The translations under genes were made by a program, and so were the position numbers. Below the pieces are notes generated by a model. The model did no database searches. It was given only the letters and a program-made list of their open reading frames with translations, and had not been told where the DNA came from. A stretch of 64,000 nucleotides of DNA from Orlajensenia stereocauli (lineage in GTDB: Bacteria > Actinomycetota > Actinomycetes > Actinomycetales > Microbacteriaceae), in assembly GCF_039548895.1 (NCBI RefSeq), contig NZ_JBCLVG010000001.1; one strand, written 5' to 3'. Below, piece by piece: positions 28,710 to 36,558 of this stretch. Position 1 is the first letter of the stretch; every line of letters begins with the position of its first letter.

Positions 28710-29417
28710 GTGTTCACCGGAATCATCGAGGAGATCGGGCGCATCGAGCACGTCGAGACGACCGGCGACGCCGCCCGCATCACCGTGCGCGGACCCCTCG
28801 TCGTCTCGGATGTGCGACACGGGGACTCGATCTCGGTGAGCGGCGTGTGCCTGACCGTCGTCGCGTCGACCCCCGAGACCTTCACCGCCGACGTCATGGC
28901 CCAGACTCTCGCCATGTCGACCCTCGCCGGGGTCGCCGAGGGCCACGCCGTCAATCTCGAGCGCGCCGCCGCCGTCGGGGACAGGCTCGGCGGGCACATC
29001 GTGCAGGGCCACATCGACGGCACTGCAACGGTGCTCTCGATCACAGACGGCAGCGCCTGGAGGGTCGTGCGATTCAGCCTCGACCCGCAGCACGCGCCGC
29101 TCGTCGTCGACAAGGGCTCCATCGCGGTCGACGGCACGTCCCTCACCGTCAGCGCCGTCGGCGGCGGCCTCACCGACGGCTGGTTCGAGGTCTCGCTCAT
29201 CCCCGAGACCCTCACCGCCACCACCCTCGGCGAGCGCGCCGTCGGCGACAGCGTGAACATCGAGACCGACATCCTCGCCCGCCACGTCGAGCGGATGCTG
29301 TCGCTCGGCCTGCACCACACCCTCCCGTCCTCGGTCACCGACGGCCCCGGCAGTGCGCCGGCCGCCTCGCCTGCATCGGTTCCGGAATCCGCCACGACAG
29401 TTGGGAGCTCACGATGA
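28710..29417 (+). CDS. ribE: Riboflavin synthase alpha subunit
   Basis: A 235-residue enzyme that converts two 6,7-dimethyl-8-ribityllumazine molecules to riboflavin. It consists of two similar lumazine-binding repeats: MFTGIIEEIGRIEHVE opens the first, and GHIVQGHIDGTATVLS opens the second. The C-terminal 30 residues are a Pro/Ala/Ser-rich tail beyond the usual domain end. The start is GTG 28710 with GGAGGCA shortly upstream; the stop overlaps ribBA by 4 bp. Confidence 0.93.
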   Translation: MFTGIIEEIGRIEHVETTGDAARITVRGPLVVSDVRHGDSISVSGVCLTVVASTPETFTADVMAQTLAMSTLAGVAEGHAVNLERAAAVGDRLGGHIVQGHIDGTATVLSITDGSAWRVVRFSLDPQHAPLVVDKGSIAVDGTSLTVSAVGGGLTDGWFEVSLIPETLTATTLGERAVGDSVNIETDILARHVERMLSLGLHHTLPSSVTDGPGSAPAASPASVPESATTVGSSR

Positions 29418-30721
29418 GCCTCGCCACCATCCCGGAAGTACTCGACGCCCTGCGCGCCGGCAAGCCCGTCATCGTCGCCGACGACGAGGCCCGTGAGAAC
29501 GAGGGCGACGCCATCATGGCCGCCGAGCTCGCCAGCCAGGAGTGGATCGCCTGGATGGTGCGCAACACCTCCGGGTTCCTCTGCGCCCCGATGCCCGACG
29601 AGTACGCCGACCGTCTCGAGCTGCCGCTCATGACGACGCAGAGCCAGGACGCCCGCGGCACCGCGTACACGATCACCGTCGACGCCTCCGACCGTGTCAG
29701 CACGGGCATCAGCGCGGCCGACCGTGCCCACACCCTGCGGGTGCTTGCCGACCCGAACTCGCAGCCCGACAGCCTCATCCGCCCCGGCCACGTGCTGCCG
29801 CTACGCGCCAAGGAGGGCGGAGTGCGCGAGCGCGGCGGCCACACCGAGGCCGCCGTCGACCTCATGAAGCTCGCCGGGCTCTCCCCCGTCGGCGTTATCG
29901 GTGAGATCGTCGCCGATGACGGCGAGATGATGCGACTGCCCGGCCTCATCGAGCTCGGCGCCCGCGAGGACCTTCCGGTGACGACGGTCGCAGCCATCAT
30001 CGACTACCTCCAGGAATGGCACTGCGACACCGACGTTCCCGTCGCGACGCCGATCCCCGAGAGCTCGCGCGTCGACTTCGAGGTCGAGACGACGGTGCCC
30101 ACCACGCACGGACCGTTCAAGGTGCGCGCCTACCGCGACCGGCAGACCGGCGCCGACCACGTGGCCATCGTCGCCGGCACTCCTGCGGCATCCGGAGCCC
30201 TCGTTCGTGTGCACTCGGAGTGCCTCACCGGAGAGGCCTTCGGTTCGCTCAAGTGCGAGTGCGGCCCGCAGCTCGACGCGGCGCTCGAGACCATCCAGCG
30301 CGACGGCGGCATCGTCATCTACCTGCGCGGCCACGAGGGGCGCGGCATCGGCCTCATCAACAAGCTGCGCGCCTACAGGCTCCAGGAGGACGGCCTCGAC
30401 ACGCTCGACGCCAACCTCGCCCTCGGTCTGCCGGCCGATGCCCGCGACTACGGGGCGGCCACAGCCATCCTCGACGAGATGGGCATCACCTCGGTGCGGC
30501 TCCTCACCAACAACCCCGAGAAGGTGCGCCAGCTCGAGGAACGCGGCGTGACCGTGACCGAGCGGGTTCCGCTCGTCGTCGGCGTCGGCGCATTCAACGA
30601 GTCGTACCTCGAGACCAAGCGCGACCGCATGGGTCACGCCATCGCCGATCAGCAACTCGCCGAGAGCGTGCGACTCACCGCCGCCGGCACAGAACCCCTC
30701 CTGGAAGGACACGCATCATGA
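29414..30721 (+). CDS. ribBA: Bifunctional 3,4-dihydroxy-2-butanone-4-phosphate synthase / GTP cyclohydrolase II
   Basis: A 435-residue fusion of the two entry enzymes of riboflavin synthesis. The N-terminal half (1-205) makes the four-carbon unit from ribulose 5-phosphate: DDEARENEGDA is the acidic metal loop, and RPGHVLPLRAKEGG followed by HTEAAVDL are conserved. The C-terminal half (210-435) opens GTP; ECLTGEAFGSLKCECG holds the three zinc cysteines, and GRGIGLINKLRAY the catalytic region. It overlaps ribE and ribH by 4 bp each. Confidence 0.95.
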   Translation: MSLATIPEVLDALRAGKPVIVADDEARENEGDAIMAAELASQEWIAWMVRNTSGFLCAPMPDEYADRLELPLMTTQSQDARGTAYTITVDASDRVSTGISAADRAHTLRVLADPNSQPDSLIRPGHVLPLRAKEGGVRERGGHTEAAVDLMKLAGLSPVGVIGEIVADDGEMMRLPGLIELGAREDLPVTTVAAIIDYLQEWHCDTDVPVATPIPESSRVDFEVETTVPTTHGPFKVRAYRDRQTGADHVAIVAGTPAASGALVRVHSECLTGEAFGSLKCECGPQLDAALETIQRDGGIVIYLRGHEGRGIGLINKLRAYRLQEDGLDTLDANLALGLPADARDYGAATAILDEMGITSVRLLTNNPEKVRQLEERGVTVTERVPLVVGVGAFNESYLETKRDRMGHAIADQQLAESVRLTAAGTEPLLEGHAS

Positions 30722-31194
30722 GCGGAGCAGGCTCCCCCACCCTCGACATCGACGGCACCGGACTGAACGTCGTCATCGTCGCCGGCCACTGGCACACCGA
30801 GATCACCGACGGCCTCATCGCCGGAGCTGTGCGCACCCTCGATGCCGCCGGAGCATCGCACACCCTCGTGCGGGTTCCCGGAAGCTTCGAGCTGCCGGTC
30901 GTCGCGAAGGCGGCCCTGGATGCCGGAGCCGATGCCGTGGTCGCACTGGGAGTCATCATCCGAGGCGGCACCCCGCACTTCGAGTACGTCTCGGCTGCGG
31001 CGACCGATGGGCTGACCCGCGTCGCCCTCGACACCGGCAAGCCCGTGGGCTTCGGGCTGCTCACCCTGGACGACGAGAAGCAGGGCATCGACCGCGCCGG
31101 CCTCCCGGGCTCCAAGGAGGACAAGGGGACCGAGGCTGCCGAGGCGGCGATCTCGACGGCGCGCGTTCTGCAGGCGCTTCGCGCCAACCGCTGA
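30718..31194 (+). CDS. ribH: 6,7-dimethyl-8-ribityllumazine synthase
   Basis: A 158-residue enzyme that condenses the pyrimidine and four-carbon intermediates. Family motifs are PGSFELP (about 57-63) and LGVIIRGGTPHFEYVS (about 80-95), the latter with the catalytic His. The product usually forms a pentamer or a 60-subunit shell. It is the last gene of the riboflavin operon and starts within the ribBA stop. Confidence 0.95.
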   Translation: MSGAGSPTLDIDGTGLNVVIVAGHWHTEITDGLIAGAVRTLDAAGASHTLVRVPGSFELPVVAKAALDAGADAVVALGVIIRGGTPHFEYVSAAATDGLTRVALDTGKPVGFGLLTLDDEKQGIDRAGLPGSKEDKGTEAAEAAISTARVLQALRANR

Positions 31195-31227
31195 GAGCGC
31201 TGACCCCGCTGATCGAGTAGTGCCCGA

Positions 31228-31310
31228 CGCTTCGGGCGGTCGCTTCGCTCGGCCCTCAGCGAGCAAAACCCGCTCGCTGAGGCCCGGACGAAGTCCGCGG
31301 TCGAAGCGCC
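31228..31310. repeat. Intergenic palindromic element, copy C (most complete)
   Basis: Two imperfect inverted arms of about 37 bases (31228-31264 and 31272-31310) flank AAAACCC. The arms contain GCTTCGGGCGGTCGCTTCGC and GGACGAAGTCCGCGGTCGAA. It fills the space between converging ribH and the next minus-strand gene and can fold in transcripts from either side. Confidence 0.75.
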
Positions 31311-31319
31311 TCTGACGCG

Positions 31320-31796
31320 CTACGGCTTCCAGACCATGAGCACCACGACCGCGAGGAGCAGCAGCGCAACCACACCGCTGCCTCCGGCGATCCGCCCGTA
31401 GTACTGCGACGCCGCTCCGCCGTCCGATGCGGCGACTCCGGATGCAGTCGCGCCGCCGGCGGTGGAGCCCAGCGCGGCCGCGGCCTTCCGCATCGACGGC
31501 ACCACGAGCGCCTCGCTCACGACGGCAGCGGCGACCCAGAGGATGAGCGACCAGAGGATCCAGGGCGTGAGGAACGTCAGGCCGTACTTCGGGTCGCTCG
31601 TGCCCATCACGGCGAAACCGAGCAGGACCACGAGGATCGACAGTCGTCCGAAGATCGATGTCGACGTGGCGAGGGTCGCGACCTGGGCTCCGTTGCCCGA
31701 GCGCAGGGCACGGAGGGCCGTCATGGGCAGGATCGCCAGCGGCCCCACGATGAACACCGCCGTGACGACGTGCAGCACATTGAAGAGTTCGTTCAT
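31320..31796 (-). CDS. Small integral membrane protein of unknown function
   Basis: A 158-residue protein with four predicted membrane helices: 5-25, 50-70, 78-98 and 138-156. The first, ELFNVLHVVTAVFIVGPLA, resembles helices of DUF2269/CopD-like proteins with a membrane His, but I cannot assign a family firmly. A Gly/Ala/Ser-rich cytosolic or periplasmic loop (about 108-135) separates helices three and four. The gene stands alone between ribH and a divergent MFS gene. Confidence 0.7.
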   Translation of the reverse strand: MNELFNVLHVVTAVFIVGPLAILPMTALRALRSGNGAQVATLATSTSIFGRLSILVVLLGFAVMGTSDPKYGLTFLTPWILWSLILWVAAAVVSEALVVPSMRKAAAALGSTAGGATASGVAASDGGAASQYYGRIAGGSGVVALLLLAVVVLMVWKP

Positions 31797-31984
31797 GTCG
31801 CCAGCCTAGAAGCGTGGTCACCCGAGGGCCAGCATCCGTACCCCGATTGGGCATCTCGGGGGACGAGGGCGTAGCGTTGGAGGGTTGCCACAAGCGACTT
31901 TCGAAATCCCAGCTGCGCGCCATGGCGCCTGACCGACGCACTGCGCGGCGCAGCAGACGCCCCCTGCACCGAAAGCGCTCCATC

Positions 31985-33325
31985 ATGTCAGCACCAGTCG
32001 CCGAGACACCCGCAGCCCCAGCGAACACGCGCAGCCGTGTGATCCTCGCCAGCCTCATCGGAACCTCGATCGAGTTCTACGACTTCTACGTCTACGCGAC
32101 GGCCGCCGTGCTCGTCTTCCCGACGCTGTTCTTCGTCAACGCCGACCCGACGATCGCGCTGCTGCAGTCCTTCGCCGTGTTCGGCGTCGCCTTCGTGGCC
32201 CGCCCCATCGGGTCGATCGTGTTCGGCCACTTCGGAGATCGCGTCGGACGCAAGGGAACCCTCGTGGCGTCGCTGCTCACCATGGGCATCGCGACCTTCA
32301 TCATCGGCATCCTGCCCACGGCCCTCACCCCGGGATGGGAGATCCTCGCACCGGCCCTGCTCGTCGTCATGCGCTTCGGTCAAGGCCTCGGCCTCGGCGG
32401 CGAGTGGAGCGGTGCGGCCCTCCTGGCCACGGAGAACGCCCCGGCCGGCAAGCGCGCCATCTGGGGAACGTTCCCGCAGCTCGGCGCCCCGATCGGCTTC
32501 ATCCTCGCCAACGGCGTGTTCCTCGTCCTGTCATCGACGATCGACGCCGACGCCTTCCTCGCGTGGGGCTGGCGCGTTCCGTTCATCGCCAGCGCCGTGC
32601 TCGTGATCATCGGCCTCTACGTACGTCTCAAGCTCATCGAGACCCCGGCCTTCACCAAGGTCGTCGAGCAGGGCGAGGTCGCCAAGCTTCCGCTGGCGCG
32701 CGTCTTCAAGACCAGCTGGCGACCGCTCATCCTGGGCACGTTCATCATGCTGGCAACCTACGTGTTGTTCTACCTGATGACGACCTTCACCCTCACCTAT
32801 GGAACGACGGCGACGGATGCCCCCGTCTCCGGTCTCGGCTACAGCCGCGAGTCGTTCCTCATCATGCTGATCATCGGTGTGGTCTTCTTCGGAATCTTCA
32901 CGCTCGTGTCCGGCCCTCTCGCCGAGCGCTTCGGCCGCCGTCGCACCCTCATCATCACGACGATCGGCATCATCGTCTTCGGGCTGCTGTTCGTGCCTCT
33001 GTTCGCCGGTGGCACCATCGGCGTGATGACGCTGCTCATCGTCGGCTTCACCCTCATGGGGCTCACCTTCGGCCCGATGGGCGCCGTTCTGCCCGAGCTC
33101 TTCCCGACCAACGTGCGCTACACGGGCTCGGCGATCAGCTACAACGTGGCGTCGATCCTGGGAGCCGCGCTCGCCCCGTTCATCGCCGTAGCGCTGTGGC
33201 AGAGCGCGAACGGCAGCCCGGTGTTCGTCGGTGTCTACCTGAGCCTTGCCGGTGCGATCACGCTGGTGGCCCTCATCATCAGCAAGGACACCGGCGACGT
33301 CGCGTACACCGACAACGTGAAGTAG
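31985..33325 (+). CDS. MFS transporter, metabolite:H+ symporter (MHS) type
   Basis: A 446-residue, twelve-helix carrier. The opening LIGTSIEFYDFYVYATAAV (about 26-44) and the loop GHFGDRVGRKGTLV are typical of the ProP/ShiA/KgtP branch, which takes up organic acids, betaine or shikimate with protons. Substrate is not predictable. ATG 31985 is chosen because helix 1 starts about 25 residues later; only a weak purine-rich ribosome site precedes it. The 188-bp gap upstream shows no gene. Confidence 0.88.
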   Translation: MSAPVAETPAAPANTRSRVILASLIGTSIEFYDFYVYATAAVLVFPTLFFVNADPTIALLQSFAVFGVAFVARPIGSIVFGHFGDRVGRKGTLVASLLTMGIATFIIGILPTALTPGWEILAPALLVVMRFGQGLGLGGEWSGAALLATENAPAGKRAIWGTFPQLGAPIGFILANGVFLVLSSTIDADAFLAWGWRVPFIASAVLVIIGLYVRLKLIETPAFTKVVEQGEVAKLPLARVFKTSWRPLILGTFIMLATYVLFYLMTTFTLTYGTTATDAPVSGLGYSRESFLIMLIIGVVFFGIFTLVSGPLAERFGRRRTLIITTIGIIVFGLLFVPLFAGGTIGVMTLLIVGFTLMGLTFGPMGAVLPELFPTNVRYTGSAISYNVASILGAALAPFIAVALWQSANGSPVFVGVYLSLAGAITLVALIISKDTGDVAYTDNVK

Positions 33326-33334
33326 AGCAGGCTC

Positions 33335-33443
33335 CCGCTCGCTGAGACCCACGCGCGGGCCGCGGTACCCCCTCGCTGTGGCCCGGACGAAGTCTGCGGT
33401 CCCTGCTCGCTGAGGCCCGGACGAAGTCCGCGGTCGAAGCGCC
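33335..33443. repeat. Intergenic repeats (element copy D, three partial units)
   Basis: Three degenerate copies of GCTCGCTGAGGCCCGGACGA plus AGTCCGCGGTC lie head to tail (about 33335-33365, 33371-33400, 33405-33443), followed by a degenerate inverted half to about 33490. Again the location is between two converging genes. The last unit is nearly identical to the right arm at 31272-31310. Confidence 0.75.
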
Positions 33444-33496
33444 ACCGCCGGCGCTCGACCGCCCGCTGGGCGCAGGTCTCGGCGAGCGGGCCGCGT

Positions 33497-34330
33497 TCAG
33501 TCCAGGAAGAGCGCTCGCAGCCGCTTCGTGGTGACCACGAGGCCGAGCACGATCATGACGGTGTAGTAGAGGACGTGCCAGAGCAGTCCCCAGTTCACGT
33601 CACCCGTGGTCAGTCCGCGCACCAGCTCGACGCCGTGCCACAACGGCATCGCCTGGATCACGTACTGCAGCCACTGCGGGTAGACGCTCAACGGGTAGAA
33701 CGTGGCCGAGAACAGGAACATCGGCAGCATGATGAAGTTGATCCAGTCCATCTGCTGGAAGCTCTTCATGTAGCTCGTGATGGCCATGCCCACGCTCGCG
33801 AAGCCGAACGCTATGAGCAGCACCGCCGGCAGCGCGAGGAGCGCCCACCACGACAGATTGAGGCCGAGCACCTGCATCACCAGCTGGAAGCCGACGGCGT
33901 ACAGCGCGCCGCGCAGCAGCGCGAGCAGGATCTCACCGAGGGCAACGTCGAGCGGCCCGAGCGAGGTCGACAACATGCCCTCGTAGAGCTTCGCGAACTG
34001 CATCTTGAAGAAGACGTTCCAGGTGGAGTCGTAGATCGCGCCGTTCATCGCGGCGACGGCGAGCAGGGCGGGGGCGATGTAGGCCGGGTAGCTCACCTCC
34101 TGCCCGTTCGACAGAGTGACGGCTCCGACGAGGCTGCCGAGCCCGATGCCCATCGCGAGGAGGTAGAAGATCGGCTCGAACAGGCCGCTCACGACCACCA
34201 GCCAGTTCGTGCTCGCCGTCGCGCGCCAGCCACGCAGCATCACCGCGCGGGCGTTCCCCGCATACAGCGACCGCACCGGACGGGGGCGGATGCTGCTCGG
34301 TGCGAAGTCCTGCTCCGTCGCCCCGGTCAC
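33497..34330 (-). CDS. ABC-2 type exporter permease (second subunit)
   Basis: A 277-residue protein with six membrane helices of the ABC-2 (NodJ/DrrB) type; MLPMFLFSATFYPLSVYPQW followed by LQ is the conserved helix 5-6 region. The start is GTG 34330, overlapping the preceding permease stop by 4 bp; an apparent longer frame runs through that gene and is not used. It is the last gene of ATPase-permease-permease. Such sets export drugs, glycans or lipids; the cargo here is unknown. Confidence 0.85.
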   Translation of the reverse strand: MTGATEQDFAPSSIRPRPVRSLYAGNARAVMLRGWRATASTNWLVVVSGLFEPIFYLLAMGIGLGSLVGAVTLSNGQEVSYPAYIAPALLAVAAMNGAIYDSTWNVFFKMQFAKLYEGMLSTSLGPLDVALGEILLALLRGALYAVGFQLVMQVLGLNLSWWALLALPAVLLIAFGFASVGMAITSYMKSFQQMDWINFIMLPMFLFSATFYPLSVYPQWLQYVIQAMPLWHGVELVRGLTTGDVNWGLLWHVLYYTVMIVLGLVVTTKRLRALFLD

Positions 34331-35172
34331 GAGTTCAGCCTCCGCACGGCGATGCGTCGCGACCAGGCCCAGCCGATCACGATCAGAGCGACGAGGTAGG
34401 CGAGGTGCACGACAGTCAGCCAGATGGGCTCGGCGTAGCCGTACGAGAACACCCTGGCCAGCTCCGTGGCATGCCAGAGCGGGCTGATCCACCCGATCCA
34501 CTGCAGGTAGATCGGGAACGTCGCCAGCGGGAAGAAGGTGCCGGAGAACAGGGTCATCGGAAGCACGATGAAGCGCTGCACCATGGCGAGCTGCCCGGTG
34601 TCCTCCTGCAGCGTCGAGGTGTAGCCCATGATGACCGTGCCGAAGGCGAGCCCGCCGAGGAGTCCGGCGACGATGCCGAGGAAGCCGACGGGCGACGGCG
34701 AGGCCCCGAACACCAGCATCAGCACATAGAAAAGCACGAGGTTCACCAGCATGCGGATGACGACCGAGTAGACCACGCCGTCGACGATCTGCACGGGGCG
34801 GATCGGGGAGGCCGCGGCGCCGGTGAAGGTCGGATTCCACTTGTACCCGAGCATGATCGGGTAGGTGAACTCCTCGCTGGCGACGGTGATGCCGGCTGTC
34901 GCCAGCAGTGCCGGCGCGACGAAGACGAGATAGCTCACGCCGTCGACCGCATCAGGCCCCATGTTCGCATCGACGATCGTCGCGAGGCCGACGCCGAGGG
35001 CGTAGAGGTAGAGCAGCGGGCTGCCGATGCCCGCGATCACCACCGTGCCCGTGTAGGTGCGCATCATGCGCAGCCTGTGCTCGGTCACGTACCAGGCACC
35101 CCAGCGGCGCGAACGTCGACCGGCCGCCACGGCGCGGGCGGCATCCGTCGACTGCTCGGTGGTCACGCTCAT
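34327..35172 (-). CDS. ABC-2 type exporter permease (first subunit)
   Basis: A 281-residue partner of the gene at 33497 with the same six-helix plan and the same landmark, LFSGTFFPLATFPIYLQW. The two permeases are clearly paralogous, so the exporter is probably a heterodimer. It overlaps the ATPase stop by 4 bp at its start. The N-terminal 30 residues are Ala/Arg-rich and cytoplasmic. Confidence 0.86.
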   Translation of the reverse strand: MSVTTEQSTDAARAVAAGRRSRRWGAWYVTEHRLRMMRTYTGTVVIAGIGSPLLYLYALGVGLATIVDANMGPDAVDGVSYLVFVAPALLATAGITVASEEFTYPIMLGYKWNPTFTGAAASPIRPVQIVDGVVYSVVIRMLVNLVLFYVLMLVFGASPSPVGFLGIVAGLLGGLAFGTVIMGYTSTLQEDTGQLAMVQRFIVLPMTLFSGTFFPLATFPIYLQWIGWISPLWHATELARVFSYGYAEPIWLTVVHLAYLVALIVIGWAWSRRIAVRRLNS

Positions 35173-36107
35173 TCGACGAGACTCCGCCCGGTGAGCCTCA
35201 GGAAGACGTCTTCGAGGCTCGATCGGCGCACCAGGCTCGTGACGGGGCGGAGCCCGGCCTCGGTCATCTTCACGAGCTCGGCCTCGCCGTTGTCGCTGTA
35301 GATCAGCACCCTGTCGGGCAGCACCTCGACGCGGTGGCCGTCTACGCCCTGCGCACGCGCGAGCTGGGCTCCGACCTCGGCGTTCCGGTCGCTGCCGAAC
35401 CGCACCTCGAGCACCTCCCGGGTGGAATGGGTGCGGATGAGCTGGGCAGGCGAGCCCTCGGCCATGATCGCGCCCTTGTCGACGACGACGAGGCGGTCGC
35501 AGAGCTGCTCGGCCTCGTCCATGTAGTGCGTGGTGAGCAGCAGGGTCGTGCCCTGCTCCTTCAGCCGGAAGAGGCGATCCCAGAGGATGTGCCGCGCCTG
35601 CGGGTCGAGTCCTGTGGTGGGTTCGTCGAGCAGCAGGATGCGGGGATCGTTGATGAGGGCACGGGCGATGGTGAGACGACGCTTCATACCGCCGGAGAGC
35701 GCGTCGACGCGCGCCTTCTCCTTGCCCTCGAGCTGCGCGAAGGCCAGCAGTTCATCGGCACGCTGTGCGACGAGCTTGCGCGGAAGACCGAAGTAGCGCC
35801 CGTACACCAGCAGGTTCTCGCGCACGCGCAGCTCGGTGTCGAGGTTGTCGGACTGGGGAACGACGCCCAGCTGCGACCGGATCTCGGGACCGTGCACGTC
35901 GGGATCGAGCCCGAGGATGCCCAGCTCGCCGCTCGTGCGCGTCGAGACGGCACCCACCATGCGCATGGTGGTCGACTTGCCCGCACCGTTCGGCCCGAGA
36001 AGCCCGAACGACTCCCCCGGAGCGACCTCGAACGAGATGCCGTCGACGGCGGCGAAGTCCTGGTACTTCTTGACGAGGTCACTGGCGACGATGACGGGGG
36101 CTGGCAC
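35169..36107 (-). CDS. ABC exporter ATP-binding protein (DrrA/NodI-like)
   Basis: A 312-residue ATPase with Walker A GPNGAGKST (about 37-45), signature LSGGMKRRLTIARAL (about 138-152), Walker B ILLLDEPTTGLDPQARHILW and the switch His in LLTTHYMDEAEQL. The C-terminal 90 residues form the regulatory domain found in DrrA/NodI proteins. It drives the two ABC-2 permeases that follow. The HTH gene at 36269 is divergent from it and could regulate it. Confidence 0.9.
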   Translation of the reverse strand: MPAPVIVASDLVKKYQDFAAVDGISFEVAPGESFGLLGPNGAGKSTTMRMVGAVSTRTSGELGILGLDPDVHGPEIRSQLGVVPQSDNLDTELRVRENLLVYGRYFGLPRKLVAQRADELLAFAQLEGKEKARVDALSGGMKRRLTIARALINDPRILLLDEPTTGLDPQARHILWDRLFRLKEQGTTLLLTTHYMDEAEQLCDRLVVVDKGAIMAEGSPAQLIRTHSTREVLEVRFGSDRNAEVGAQLARAQGVDGHRVEVLPDRVLIYSDNGEAELVKMTEAGLRPVTSLVRRSSLEDVFLRLTGRSLVE

Positions 36108-36221
36108 CCGTCCAACCTAGCGAAGACCGCCGACGTTGCACGGCCCGCGCACACCACCCCTGGCACCACTCGCCCCGTGAACGGGGTGAGAATGGAGGCA
36201 TGACCTCCACCGATCCGAATC

Positions 36222-36266
36222 GTCAACCTGAATTGACTAATCCGGGTGCGTCAACTACGGTTGACG
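36222..36266 (+). promoter_or_regulatory. Leaderless promoter covered by two inverted repeats
   Basis: A -35 box TTGACT (36233-36238), a 17-bp spacer and a -10 box TACGGT (36256-36261) place the start of transcription at the ATG 36269. GTCAA/TTGAC (36222-36237) overlaps the -35 box, and the perfect CGTCAAC/GTTGACG (36249-36266) overlaps the -10 box. The two repeat centres are 28 bp apart. This looks like an autoregulated promoter. Confidence 0.65.
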
Positions 36267-36268
36267 AC

Positions 36269-36484
36269 ATGGACGTCACCACGATTCACACCCTCGCCGC
36301 CAGCGCGGGCGGAGACGACCCGATCGAATCGCTCCGGGCGATCCACCGTCTGCAGCGCGAACTCGACAGGGTCGAGACCGTCGCCGTGAGGCGCGCCCGC
36401 GCCCGCGGTGCCAGCTGGCAGCTCATCGCCCTCGCCCTCGAGGTGAGCAAGCAGGCGGTGCACAAGAAGTACGGACGCAGCTGA
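36269..36484 (+). CDS. Small helix-turn-helix regulator
   Basis: A 71-residue protein. Residues 20-45 form a helix with regular Leu/Arg spacing; RARGASWQLIALALEVSKQA (45-64) is a helix-turn-helix of the sigma-region-4-like kind seen in many short actinobacterial proteins, ending in HKKYGRS. ATG 36269 is preferred over an in-frame ATG at 36200 because a full promoter would otherwise lie inside the gene. It may bind the two inverted repeats in front of it. Neighbours are a divergent ABC-2 exporter and a downstream ABC half-exporter. Confidence 0.75.
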   Translation: MDVTTIHTLAASAGGDDPIESLRAIHRLQRELDRVETVAVRRARARGASWQLIALALEVSKQAVHKKYGRS

Positions 36485-36558
36485 GGCATCCGTTCCCCCG
36501 TGGATGCCGGCAGTCGCGCCAGGCGTGAGACGGCATCCGCAGCAATCAGAGAGAAGTC

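Noticed and set aside
34331..34840. N-terminal extension of the second ABC-2 permease
   Set aside because: The extra 170 codons are the first permease gene read in another frame. GTG 34330 with a 4-bp overlap is the natural start.
36200..36268. ATG 36200 as the start of the small HTH gene
   Set aside because: Its GGAGG lies only one base before the codon, and the stretch contains a good promoter with two inverted repeats, so it is more likely non-coding.
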